From the NCBI GenBank assembly GCA_009908925.1, contig JAAAOH010000015.1, forward strand, positions 1 to 33,045: a stretch of DNA of 33,045 nt. Reading direction: 5' to 3'. Each line of letters begins with the position of its first letter. Positions within the stretch are counted from its first letter, which is position 1. Origin of the DNA: Spirochaetota bacterium (GTDB lineage: Bacteria > Spirochaetota > Spirochaetia > DSM-27196 > PWMO01). The notes beneath the pieces are model-generated. The model saw nothing but the letters and a program-made list of their open reading frames with translations, ran no database searches and was not told the origin of the DNA. The translations under genes and the position numbers were made by a program. This document shows positions 25,529 to 33,045 of the stretch, piece after piece.

Positions 25529-25699
25529 AGATGTCCTCCCAATGTATGTTCGTCTCTCTATCTGAATCTATCTGAAAACGCCTGGCGGGGACTCATCTGG
25601 TCCCCGCCTGCGTGATATCGCTCGTTTGTGTGTTCGGTGTGCGACAGACGGAATGCGCGGCGCCACTGCTGCTTCGCACGTGCGGCTCCGCGCATTCGA

Positions 25700-26056
25700 T
25701 TAGCCCTCCGTGACCTCGATCTTGCGGGGTTTTACCTCTTCCTGCAGATGCAGGGTGAGCGTCAACACGCCCCTGTCCATCGAGGCGTCGATTTTCTCCC
25801 GGTTGATCGTCTGATCGAGGGTGAAAACCTGGTGGAAGTCGCCCCGGCGGCGCTCCCGCAGCACGAAGTTGCGGTCTTCGCTCTCGGCCGGCCGCGATCC
25901 GTGGATGATCAGCTGGTCATCCTCGATTCGAATGTCCACGTTGTCCTTGTCGACGCCCGGCATATCGAGTCGAAGCATGACGCTTCCGTCCGCTTCCCAG
26001 CACATGTTGCCGACCGGGCGTACGCTGTTTCCGGTTTCCATTTCCTGCTTTGCCAT
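25700..26056 (-). CDS. Hsp20/alpha-crystallin family small heat shock protein
   Basis: Start MAKQEMETGN; alpha-crystallin domain ADGSVMLRLDMPGVDKDNVDIRIEDDQLIIHG ... IDASMDRGVLTLTLHLQEEVKPRKIEV. Confidence 0.92.
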   Translation of the reverse strand: MAKQEMETGNSVRPVGNMCWEADGSVMLRLDMPGVDKDNVDIRIEDDQLIIHGSRPAESEDRNFVLRERRRGDFHQVFTLDQTINREKIDASMDRGVLTLTLHLQEEVKPRKIEVTEG

Positions 26057-26066
26057 ACTCGCCCCC

Positions 26067-26519
26067 CTATTTCGAAACGTCGATTTTGATCTGCTTCGGT
26101 TTGGTTTCCTCACGCTTGGGCAGCGTGACCGTCAGCACGCCGTTCTTCATCTGCGCCTGCACTCTTTGCGTGTCGACGCCGTGCGGCAGGGACAGCGTAC
26201 GCTGAAAACTGCCTTCCCACTCTTCCTGGCGGTAGACCTTCACGTCCTCGCCGAGCGCGGGCAGTTCTTTGGTACCCTTGATCGTGAGTACATTCGACGC
26301 GATGGATACATCGACGTTCTTCTCCTCCACACCCGGGAGGTCCATGTAGACGGTAAACGTGTCGTCATCCTCCACAACGTCGAACGCGGGAGAAACCGCG
26401 CGGTCGAGCAGCCCGCCGTTCGCTCCGTAGTCGTAGTCGAACAGCCGGTTGATTTCGTTCTGAAGGCGGTCGAGCTCGCCGACCGGATCGATTCCCCGTC
26501 TCCAACTGGTCAAGTTCAT
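26067..26519 (-). CDS. Hsp20/alpha-crystallin family small heat shock protein
   Basis: Start MNLTSWRRGIDPVGELDRLQNEINRLF (RBS AAGGAGGG); YMDLPGVEEKNVDVSIASNVLTIKG; AQMKNGVLTVTLPKREETKPKQI. Confidence 0.94.
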   Translation of the reverse strand: MNLTSWRRGIDPVGELDRLQNEINRLFDYDYGANGGLLDRAVSPAFDVVEDDDTFTVYMDLPGVEEKNVDVSIASNVLTIKGTKELPALGEDVKVYRQEEWEGSFQRTLSLPHGVDTQRVQAQMKNGVLTVTLPKREETKPKQIKIDVSK

Positions 26520-26571
26520 AACGCCCTCCTTCCTGCTATGGGTTTTGCGTTCATGTTCATGTTTCACCAAT

Positions 26572-26600
26572 AATATAGCAGCTTCCGTGCCAACTGTTAG
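26572..26600 (-). promoter_or_regulatory. Candidate promoter of the hsp20-hsp20-dnaK unit
   Basis: Minus strand CTAACA (26595-26600), 17-bp spacer, TATATT (26572-26577), in an AT-rich island. Confidence 0.45.
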
Positions 26601-26774
26601 CCAAGTTATAAGTTACTTCACTGAAGGTATTTATTCGAAAAACGGCGCGCCCGGGCTCGTGGTGGAATGGGTCGAATGTGGGCCGCTCGCGCACTGTGGT
26701 AAACTGCACCCCGGCTACTGTGTCAAAAAGAAACAAAACCGCGAGACGGGGCGTCGCACGTGATGCAAAATGCG

Positions 26775-27221
26775 TTATTCGGCGGCGAGGCGGGCGTGCA
26801 TTTCCTCGAGCTTCGTCTCGGGGATGAAGCGCATCACCGTTTCAACGTTGCGGGTGTCGCGGTAGAGGAGTCGGATAAGGGGCGGTGAGTAGCGGAAAAT
26901 CCGCCGCAGCAGGGAGGCTTCGCGCTCAACGTCAACCTCTGAGATATCGCTGAGGGGTATTGAGAAGTAGAGGCCCTCGCGCGGCGAGGTCGGATCGGTT
27001 GCGCTCTGCATCATCGCCGTAAGCCAGTTCGACGAGGGGAAATGCCGGAAATAAAGCGCCCGCTCGGTCACGAAGAACAGACCCCAGACCTCGCTCTCAC
27101 CGGCGCCGCAGCCTTCGAGGCACTTTCCGATCGTGTAGACTTCGACCGTCTCACCGAGTTCCTCTTCCGTACGTCGCCAGAACTCTTCGGGGGATTCTCG
27201 CCTGGAGCTGAACAATTCCAT
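26775..27221 (-). CDS. Hypothetical protein, possible PH/GRAM-like domain
   Basis: MELFSSRRESPEEFWRRTEEELGETVEVYTIGKC...VWGLFFVTERALYFRHFP...ISEVDVERE. The GLFFVTERALYF pattern resembles PH-like/GRAM domains. Confidence 0.6.
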   Translation of the reverse strand: MELFSSRRESPEEFWRRTEEELGETVEVYTIGKCLEGCGAGESEVWGLFFVTERALYFRHFPSSNWLTAMMQSATDPTSPREGLYFSIPLSDISEVDVEREASLLRRIFRYSPPLIRLLYRDTRNVETVMRFIPETKLEEMHARLAAE

Positions 27222-27296
27222 CTCCCGGGCAGTATACCACGCTCGAGGCGTCGCGTCGCCAGGGTGCGGCGGCCACACCCCGGGCGCCCGCCCGCT

Positions 27297-29474
27297 TCAG
27301 CCGTGCTCCCGCACGTACTCGGTGAGCCGGGAGAACGGCAGGGGCATGCTGAAGTAGTAGCCCTGGTATCGCGTGCAGGCTTTCCCCCGCAGATACTCGA
27401 GATGGCGGTCCTGCTCGACGCCCTCGGCGATCACGGTCATCCCCAGGGATTTCCCGAGACTCACGATGCTGTTGATGATCTTCGAGTTGTGCTCCTCATC
27501 CATGTTGATGACGAAGCCCTTGTCTATCTTCAGCGAGTCCACGGGGAATCGCGTGAGATAGCTCAGGGAGGAGTAGCCGGTGCCGAAGTCGTCGATGGCA
27601 ATGCGGAGGCCGGGGTTATGCTCGACAAGCATCTTCATCCGGCGGATCGCATCCTCGGCATCCCGCATGATTGTGGTTTCGGTGAGCTCGAGGATGAGAT
27701 GCCGCGCTTCGACCCCCGCGCGCTCGAGACTCTCATGTACGACATCGTGGAGATCGTCGCGCTCGAGCTGCACCGGCGATATGTTCACCGAAACGAAGAG
27801 CTCGGGGTGGCCGGTGCGGTGGAGATGGCCGATCTGCATGCATGCGCGATCGAGCACCCAGCGTCCGAGCTCGATGATGAGCCGCGTTTCTTCGGCCACG
27901 GGGATGAAGTCGTCCGGCAGGATGATGCTTCCGTCCTCCTGCTCGAGGCGCAGCAGCGCCTCGATCCCGAGCATGCGTCCCGACTCGTCGTTGATCGGCT
28001 GGTAGTAGAGCTCGAAATCGTTGTTCCGCAGCGCGCGCCGCACGCCGTCCTCGAGCAGCAGCCGGTTCATCGCCTTGCTGTTCATGTCCCGTGCGAAGAA
28101 GGTGTAAGTATTGCCACGCTCCTTGGCGCTGTACATGGCCGTGTCGGCATTGCGCAGCACCGTGGAGCGATCGCGCCCGTCGTCGGGTATCAAGGCGATG
28201 CCGATGCTCACTCCCATGCGGATATCGGTCACCGGGCCGTGCTGCTCCACGGTGAACGGTTCCACCACCGATTCGATGATGCGAGAGGCAACCACACCCG
28301 CGTCCTCGGGTCGGGCCACGTAGGGCAGCAGGATGGTGAACTCATCGCCACCGAGGCGGAATACGTCCCTGTCACGAAACCGATAGACCCGGTCGTGCTC
28401 TCGCAGGCAATTCGTCAGCCGGCGGGCGGTCTCTTTGAGAATGGTGTCGCCGATCTCGTGCCCGAGGCTGTCGTTGACCTTCTTGAAGCCGTCGAGGTCG
28501 AGAAAAAGCAGGGCTCCGCGCCGGCCGGGGTGACGCTCCATTTCGGCGAAGATCTGCTCGAGCGTCATTTCGAGCATGTCCCGGTTGCCGAGCGCGGTCA
28601 GCTGGTCGTGGAAGGCGAGAAACTTCAGACGCCGCTCGTCCTTTTTGCGGGCGCTGATATCCCGGAGAATGCAGGTGAGAACCCGATTGTCGCCGAACCC
28701 GCGCGAATTGCCGAGGGACAGCTCGAGGGGGAAGAGGTCACCGCCTCTGCGGCGTCCAATGACCTCGAGTGAGCCCTGGAGCCCCGAGGTCTCCCTATCG
28801 GGATCGTCAATGAAGAAGTACCTGTTGACCAGTTTCCGATAGCGTCCCGCCCGCGACGGTGGAAAGAGGAGATCGAGCCCCTGATTCTCGAGCTCCTCCA
28901 TCGTGTAGCCGAATACTTTGTACACCGCCGAGTTCGCGAAGCGGATAACGAACTCATGATCGATCTGCACGATCGCTTCGGTGACGGTGTCGGCGAGGGT
29001 GCGGTAGCTTTCCTTCAGGCGGGCGAGCTCGTGCTCGAGAGCCCCCCGATGAGAGGCATCCTGAAGCGCAAGAAGGATGTGTGCGTTGTGTTTCGGGCAG
29101 CGTTCGACGAGCAACCGTACGGGAACCTCGTATCCGGAGGCGTGCACGAGCGTGGAGGCACGTACCAGCCGGTACTCTTCCTCGGCGGAGCGCACTCGCT
29201 TCACAAGCGCCTCCCAGCCATGCTCGAACAGGCTCCGCGTATGACCGGCGAGCAGATCGAATATCGTCTGTCCCAGCAGGGAATTGCGGCTCAACCCTAA
29301 CATCTGCGCGGCGCCGACCGATGCATCCGTGATGACTCCGTCAGCGGTCAGACACAGCGTGTGGCGCGCAGGGGATCCGTCCCTGCCTTTCGATTTGTAG
29401 CGGCGAATGAGCTCGTCAACCCGGCTGAGTGACGCCTCTATCCGCCCGACTCGTTGGTCCGGTGTCAGGTTCAT
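27297..29474 (-). CDS. PAS-GGDEF-EAL protein (bifunctional c-di-GMP signalling candidate)
   Basis: PAS regions (TVTEAIVQIDHEFVIRFANSAVYKVFGYTMEEL), intact RLGGDEF, intact EAL (GIEALLRLE), DDFGTGYSSLSYL. Confidence 0.95.
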   Translation of the reverse strand: MNLTPDQRVGRIEASLSRVDELIRRYKSKGRDGSPARHTLCLTADGVITDASVGAAQMLGLSRNSLLGQTIFDLLAGHTRSLFEHGWEALVKRVRSAEEEYRLVRASTLVHASGYEVPVRLLVERCPKHNAHILLALQDASHRGALEHELARLKESYRTLADTVTEAIVQIDHEFVIRFANSAVYKVFGYTMEELENQGLDLLFPPSRAGRYRKLVNRYFFIDDPDRETSGLQGSLEVIGRRRGGDLFPLELSLGNSRGFGDNRVLTCILRDISARKKDERRLKFLAFHDQLTALGNRDMLEMTLEQIFAEMERHPGRRGALLFLDLDGFKKVNDSLGHEIGDTILKETARRLTNCLREHDRVYRFRDRDVFRLGGDEFTILLPYVARPEDAGVVASRIIESVVEPFTVEQHGPVTDIRMGVSIGIALIPDDGRDRSTVLRNADTAMYSAKERGNTYTFFARDMNSKAMNRLLLEDGVRRALRNNDFELYYQPINDESGRMLGIEALLRLEQEDGSIILPDDFIPVAEETRLIIELGRWVLDRACMQIGHLHRTGHPELFVSVNISPVQLERDDLHDVVHESLERAGVEARHLILELTETTIMRDAEDAIRRMKMLVEHNPGLRIAIDDFGTGYSSLSYLTRFPVDSLKIDKGFVINMDEEHNSKIINSIVSLGKSLGMTVIAEGVEQDRHLEYLRGKACTRYQGYYFSMPLPFSRLTEYVREHG

Positions 29475-29587
29475 TCATGCATCGCCGGAGTATCTGTGAA
29501 TCCATTGTAATGCCAATCCGCGTGCACGGGAACCACGCTTGCGCGCAGCCCCCGGCGCGTGTATAACGAAGGGCACAGGAGGCATTC

Positions 29588-30697
29588 ATGGCAGATCTCA
29601 TCCGTTCCTCACTCGTGGCCAGGCTTTTCCCCTCGGGCATACCCCGACTGTGGTGCCCGATTCTCACGCACTATGATGCTGAGGGGAGAATAGATCAAGA
29701 CCGCATCCGTGCTCACCTGCGGCATCTCGCGCCGACCGTCCGCACGTTTCTGGCTCCGGGGTCGACCGGCGACGGCTGGGAGATGTCCGACGCGGAGCGA
29801 AGCGAGCTCCTCGAGTTGCTCCTCGAAACCGCGGCGGAACTCGAGGTCTGGATACTCGTCGGTGTGCTCGCCACCGAGCGGGGCGCGGCCCGACGAAGCG
29901 TGGCGGCCCTCGGCGCGGAGCTCGCCGGCGGGGGCGACGCACAGGCGGGCGATGCCGGCGCAGGCTACGCGCAGGCGGGCGATGCCGGCGCCCGCGAAGG
30001 CGGTGCCGGGAGCGCGGTCGAGGCCCTCGCCGCGCGTCGCGTGTGCGGGTTCACCGTGACACCGCCGAAAGGAGCGGATCTCGACCAGACGGTAATCCGC
30101 GGCGAGCTCGAGAGCATCCTCGGGCTCGGATATCCGACCGCTCTGTATCAGCTCCCGCAGATAACCGAAAACGAAATGTCACCCGAGACGGTTTCCGACC
30201 TCGCGGCGCGCTATGAGAACTTCTACCTCTTCAAGGATACGAGCGGCGGAGACCGGGTAGCCCTGTCCGGCGCGCCCACCGCCGACGTGTTCATGGTTCG
30301 CGGGGCCGAGGGCGGCTACGCGAAGCATCTCAAACCCGCCGGCGGCCGCTACGACGGATTCCTGTTGAGCACTGCAAACTCTTTCGCAGCGGAGCTGAGC
30401 GAGATCGTCGAGCTCGTGTTCGCCGGCAGACAGGAGGAGGCCGCCGCGCTTTCGGCACGGGTGGAGACGGTGGTCAACGGCGTCTTCGACGCGGTGTCGG
30501 CTCTGCCCTACGGCAACCCCTTCGCCAACGCGAACAAAGCCATCGATCACGTCCGGGCCTATCTCCCGGACCACGGCTCCGTCCCCCCGCCCATGACCCA
30601 CAGCGGCAACCGCATCCCGCAGGACGCGGTCGAGCTCGCCGAGCGTCTCCTGCGCGAGGAGGACCTCCTGCCCGGGCGCGGGTACCTGCGGCCATAG
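29588..30697 (+). CDS. DapA/dihydrodipicolinate synthase-family aldolase/lyase with internal low-complexity insertion
   Basis: TFLAPGSTGDGWEMSDAERSELLEL, TALYQLPQITENE, NFYLFKDTSGGDRVALSG (Schiff-base Lys context), RBS AGGAGG. Confidence 0.85.
   Translation: MADLIRSSLVARLFPSGIPRLWCPILTHYDAEGRIDQDRIRAHLRHLAPTVRTFLAPGSTGDGWEMSDAERSELLELLLETAAELEVWILVGVLATERGAARRSVAALGAELAGGGDAQAGDAGAGYAQAGDAGAREGGAGSAVEALAARRVCGFTVTPPKGADLDQTVIRGELESILGLGYPTALYQLPQITENEMSPETVSDLAARYENFYLFKDTSGGDRVALSGAPTADVFMVRGAEGGYAKHLKPAGGRYDGFLLSTANSFAAELSEIVELVFAGRQEEAAALSARVETVVNGVFDAVSALPYGNPFANANKAIDHVRAYLPDHGSVPPPMTHSGNRIPQDAVELAERLLREEDLLPGRGYLRP
29933..29992. repeat. 30-bp tandem duplication inside the DapA-family gene
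   Basis: GGCGACGCACAGGCGGGCGATGCCGGCGCA / GGCTACGCGCAGGCGGGCGATGCCGGCGCC; encodes GDAQAGDAGA/GYAQAGDAGA. Confidence 0.9.
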
Positions 30698-30802
30698 GGG
30701 CCGGCCGCGCGGTGGGGGCGCGAGGCGGATACCATGCCGCGGCCGTCGACCACCTCGCCGAAGCCCCTGGGCCTCCGTTATACTGGGCGTTGGAGGTACA
30801 AC

Positions 30803-31189
30803 ATGAGAAAATTCGCACTCTTCGCATTCAACGGCGATCCCATGTGCTTCGTGCACGTGCTCTTGAACGCACTCGACATCAAGGAAAAGGGCCACGAGGT
30901 TGCGCTCGTCGTGGAAGGCAGCGCTACGAAGCTGGTGAAGCTCCTCTCCGGCGGCCCGGGACTCGAGGACTTTGCGCAGCAGAACCCCCAGATGCACAAG
31001 ATGATCGCCGATCTCTTTCAGCAGGTGAAGGAAGCCGACATGATAAGCTGCGTCTGCCAGGCCTGCTCCAACATGATGGGATCTCTCGAGGACGCTAAAG
31101 GGCTTGCCCTGCCGCTGTGCAGCGAGCTCAAAGGGCACCCTTCGATGACCCGCTACATCGAGGAAGGTTACGAGATCATCTCGTTCTGA
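30803..31189 (+). CDS. DsrE-like family protein
   Basis: MRKFALFAFNGDPMCFVHVLLNALDIKEKGHEVALVVEGSATKLV ... ADMISCVCQACSNMMGSLEDAKGLALPLCSELKGHPSMTRYIEEGYEIISF. TGGAGG RBS; TTATACT -10-like box upstream. Confidence 0.72.
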   Translation: MRKFALFAFNGDPMCFVHVLLNALDIKEKGHEVALVVEGSATKLVKLLSGGPGLEDFAQQNPQMHKMIADLFQQVKEADMISCVCQACSNMMGSLEDAKGLALPLCSELKGHPSMTRYIEEGYEIISF

Positions 31190-31220
31190 ATGGTCTGCGG
31201 TGCGCGCGGCAGCAGCATGC

Positions 31221-32024
31221 CTATCTCCGCGGAATGATGAGCACCGAGCAGCGCGCGGAGTGCGGCAGTTCCTCGGCCGTGGAGCCGAGCACGGCGCCCA
31301 GACCCGCGGGCGCATCGGACTTTCCGACTATCACGACATCCGCGCCGACCCGTCGTGCCTCCCGGACGATCTCACGTCGGGGGTTTCCCACGGTGGCCGT
31401 CTCATCGGTCTCGTCGAAGTTGTCGGAAAACTCACCTGCGAGCCGTTCAAGGCTCGACTCCACCTCGCTCAGTCGTGCCCGCTCTGCGGCAGGGTCCGGT
31501 GCACGCTCTCCCACGTGCATGAGCCGCAGCCGGTGCCCCGAAAGGCCCGGCGAGCACAGATAGGGCGCGACATCGGCGTCTGTTGCCTTGAAAGCGGTGG
31601 CGTAGAGAACCGTCATCCCCTCCTCTCCGGGAGCGGGACGGTTGTGCTTGTGGACGAACACCGGCAGATCGGCCAGCCGGATAACGTCTCTGGTGGTGCT
31701 CCCGAGAATGCTGCGCTGAATCCAGGTCTTGCGCTTCCAGGAGAAAACGATGAAGTCGGCTGCCTCTTCCTCTGAGACACGCACGATCTCATTCGCCGCA
31801 GAACCGTTTCGCACGAGGACCCGCGACTCGAACCCGCGCGCCGCGGCCCGGTCGGAAACTCGCCACAGCCGCTTCTCCGCGCGTCCGGCGGCCGCGACAC
31901 CGAACTCCACCACGTGGAGAAAGGTGATCTTCCGCGTGCCGAAGAGTGAGAGATAGGCAAGCATCTCCTCGATGCGGGATGTGGTTTCGTTGAAGTTCAG
32001 CGGAAACAGTGCATGTTCGAACAT
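31221..32024 (-). CDS. Universal stress protein, tandem UspA domains
   Basis: Two domains each retaining the phosphate-binding end motif (RSILGSTTRDVIRLADLPVFV; LGAVLGSTAEELPHSARCSVLIIPRR). Confidence 0.88.
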   Translation of the reverse strand: MFEHALFPLNFNETTSRIEEMLAYLSLFGTRKITFLHVVEFGVAAAGRAEKRLWRVSDRAAARGFESRVLVRNGSAANEIVRVSEEEAADFIVFSWKRKTWIQRSILGSTTRDVIRLADLPVFVHKHNRPAPGEEGMTVLYATAFKATDADVAPYLCSPGLSGHRLRLMHVGERAPDPAAERARLSEVESSLERLAGEFSDNFDETDETATVGNPRREIVREARRVGADVVIVGKSDAPAGLGAVLGSTAEELPHSARCSVLIIPRR

Positions 32025-32047
32025 ACCGCCTGCCGGAGCCCGGAGGA

Positions 32048-33043
32048 TCAGCTATCGGCGGCACCGCTCTCCGGGGTGCCGGCGTTTACACCCGCGTCGC
32101 CGGCCTCCAGGGTGCCGCCGGCAAGCGCAGCGGCCGCCTCGACATCGGTGACCAGCACCGTTGCCATGCCGGAAGCCAGCGCCGCGGACAGGGCCGGCGC
32201 CTTTCGCGCGCCCGCGGCGACCACAACGGCGTTCTCGGCGTTGCGCATGCGTTCGGCATCCATTTTGATCATCCGCTCATCGAGCTCCGTGCTTATAAGG
32301 TTACCGGAGGCGTCGATAAAGGTAAAGTTCATGGCCGCCACCGCACCCGCCTCGCGCAGGCGGGCGAGCTCCTCGGGCGGGATGATCTCGTACTTGGACA
32401 CCGAATCCTCTTCGCTCAACCCGCTCACCCCCACCAGGAGGGTAGTGACCTTTTCCCAGGCACGAAGCACGCGGACGAAGTTTCCGTCCGCACGAATGGA
32501 GCGGCTCGTCTCCGCGGTGTCGAGGATGGCAGGCGTGTTCACGAGGTAACTCGAGCCGCCGAGCTTGCGGGCGAAGCGCGATGCAATCGCGTTGGGGTAG
32601 ATGCCGGTTTCGACCTCACCCATCGCGCCGATGATCGGCACGACGTCCACGCCGCTCTTGCCGGTATCGGGCAGATGATCGGCAACCGCCTTGAGGGTCT
32701 CTCCCCAGCTCACGCCGAGGTAGTCCCCACTCGATACCGTGCGACCGAGAAGCTCGGCAAGCGCGCGCGCCATGTCGATGAAGATCTGCTCGCGGCGGGC
32801 GGAACTGGGGACCACGACGCACTCACGAAGCCCGTAGGTCGACTCGATCGCGGTCTCGAGCTCCGCGTAGCCGGCCTCGGGGTCGTGAATGCGAATCTCC
32901 ACGATGCCTTCGCCTTTGGCGCGCGAGAGCCCGCGGGAGACAGTGGCCATGCTGATGTTCAACCGCTCGGCGATGTCACGCTGGGTGAGCTCATCGACGT
33001 AGTACATCCGCGCGATCTTGTGCAGAAGCCGTTGTCGTCCCAC
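32048..33043 (-). CDS. SorC/DeoR-type sugar-binding transcriptional regulator
   Basis: N-terminal HTH (KIARMYYVDELTQRDIAERLNISMATVSRGLSRAKGEGIVEIRI) and SorC sugar-binding domain (GDYLGVSWGETLKAVADHL, VPIIGAMGE). GTG start at 33043, near the window edge. Confidence 0.92.
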   Translation of the reverse strand: MGRQRLLHKIARMYYVDELTQRDIAERLNISMATVSRGLSRAKGEGIVEIRIHDPEAGYAELETAIESTYGLRECVVVPSSARREQIFIDMARALAELLGRTVSSGDYLGVSWGETLKAVADHLPDTGKSGVDVVPIIGAMGEVETGIYPNAIASRFARKLGGSSYLVNTPAILDTAETSRSIRADGNFVRVLRAWEKVTTLLVGVSGLSEEDSVSKYEIIPPEELARLREAGAVAAMNFTFIDASGNLISTELDERMIKMDAERMRNAENAVVVAAGARKAPALSAALASGMATVLVTDVEAAAALAGGTLEAGDAGVNAGTPESGAADS

Positions 33044-33045
33044 AT

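Noticed and set aside
26520-26640. Possible CIRCE element upstream of hsp20-dnaK
   Set aside because: No TTAGCACTC-N9-GAGTGCTAA match; only a short CTTCA-C-TGAAG palindrome, too small to call.
28340-28385. Canonical c-di-GMP inhibitory site (RxxD, five residues before GGDEF)
   Set aside because: RDRD-VFRL-GGDEF has only four intervening residues, so the canonical I-site spacing is not met.
27042-28772. 576-aa plus-strand ORF antisense to the GGDEF-EAL gene
   Set aside because: Mirror frame of a clear GGDEF-EAL coding sequence; His/Val/Glu-rich composition typical of reverse-frame artefacts.
1-33045. CRISPR arrays, transposases, integrases, prophage or toxin-antitoxin modules
   Set aside because: No regularly spaced repeat-spacer structure and no recognisable mobile-element proteins; the tRNA-Pro gene has no adjacent integrase or duplicated 3' end that I can see.

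Overview
This 33 kb, GC-rich window looks like a bacterial chromosomal segment. The taxon is not determined; gene content would fit an anaerobic spirochaete-like bacterium, but that is weak inference. In order it contains: the 3' end of an MFS transporter; a convergent LtaS/sulfatase-like membrane protein; a tripartite tricarboxylate transporter (tctC-tctB-tctA) divergent from an IclR/KdgR-type regulator; KDG kinase and KDPG aldolase genes; tRNA-Pro(GGG); a minus-strand run of a degenerate M20-type peptidase, GpgS (glucosyl-3-phosphoglycerate synthase), an orphan ABC ATPase and a FecR-domain protein with a polyacidic tail; a nucleotidyltransferase-TPM-LemA cluster; a DHOD-like gene with galM; an [FeFe]-hydrogenase maturation operon (hydG-hydE-TM1266-like-aspartase-like-hydF) with no hydrogenase structural gene in the window; hsp20-hsp20-dnaK; a PAS-GGDEF-EAL protein; a DapA-family lyase; a DsrE-like protein; a tandem UspA; and a SorC-family regulator. 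There are no mobile elements or CRISPR arrays. The observations I rate highest are: (i) matching IclR/KdgR-like palindromes in the tctC/iclR and kdgA promoter regions, which suggest one sugar-acid regulon including the TTT transporter; (ii) an M20-fold protein that appears to have lost its catalytic Glu pair and terminal His, translationally coupled to gpgS; (iii) an AT-rich perfect palindrome abutting the hyd operon promoter; (iv) an intrinsic terminator-like hairpin inside the galM start, oriented to stop antisense read-through from the hyd operon; and (v) recurrent in-frame GC-rich low-complexity insertions or tandem repeats in otherwise conserved enzymes. All family calls come from reading motifs; no database search was run.
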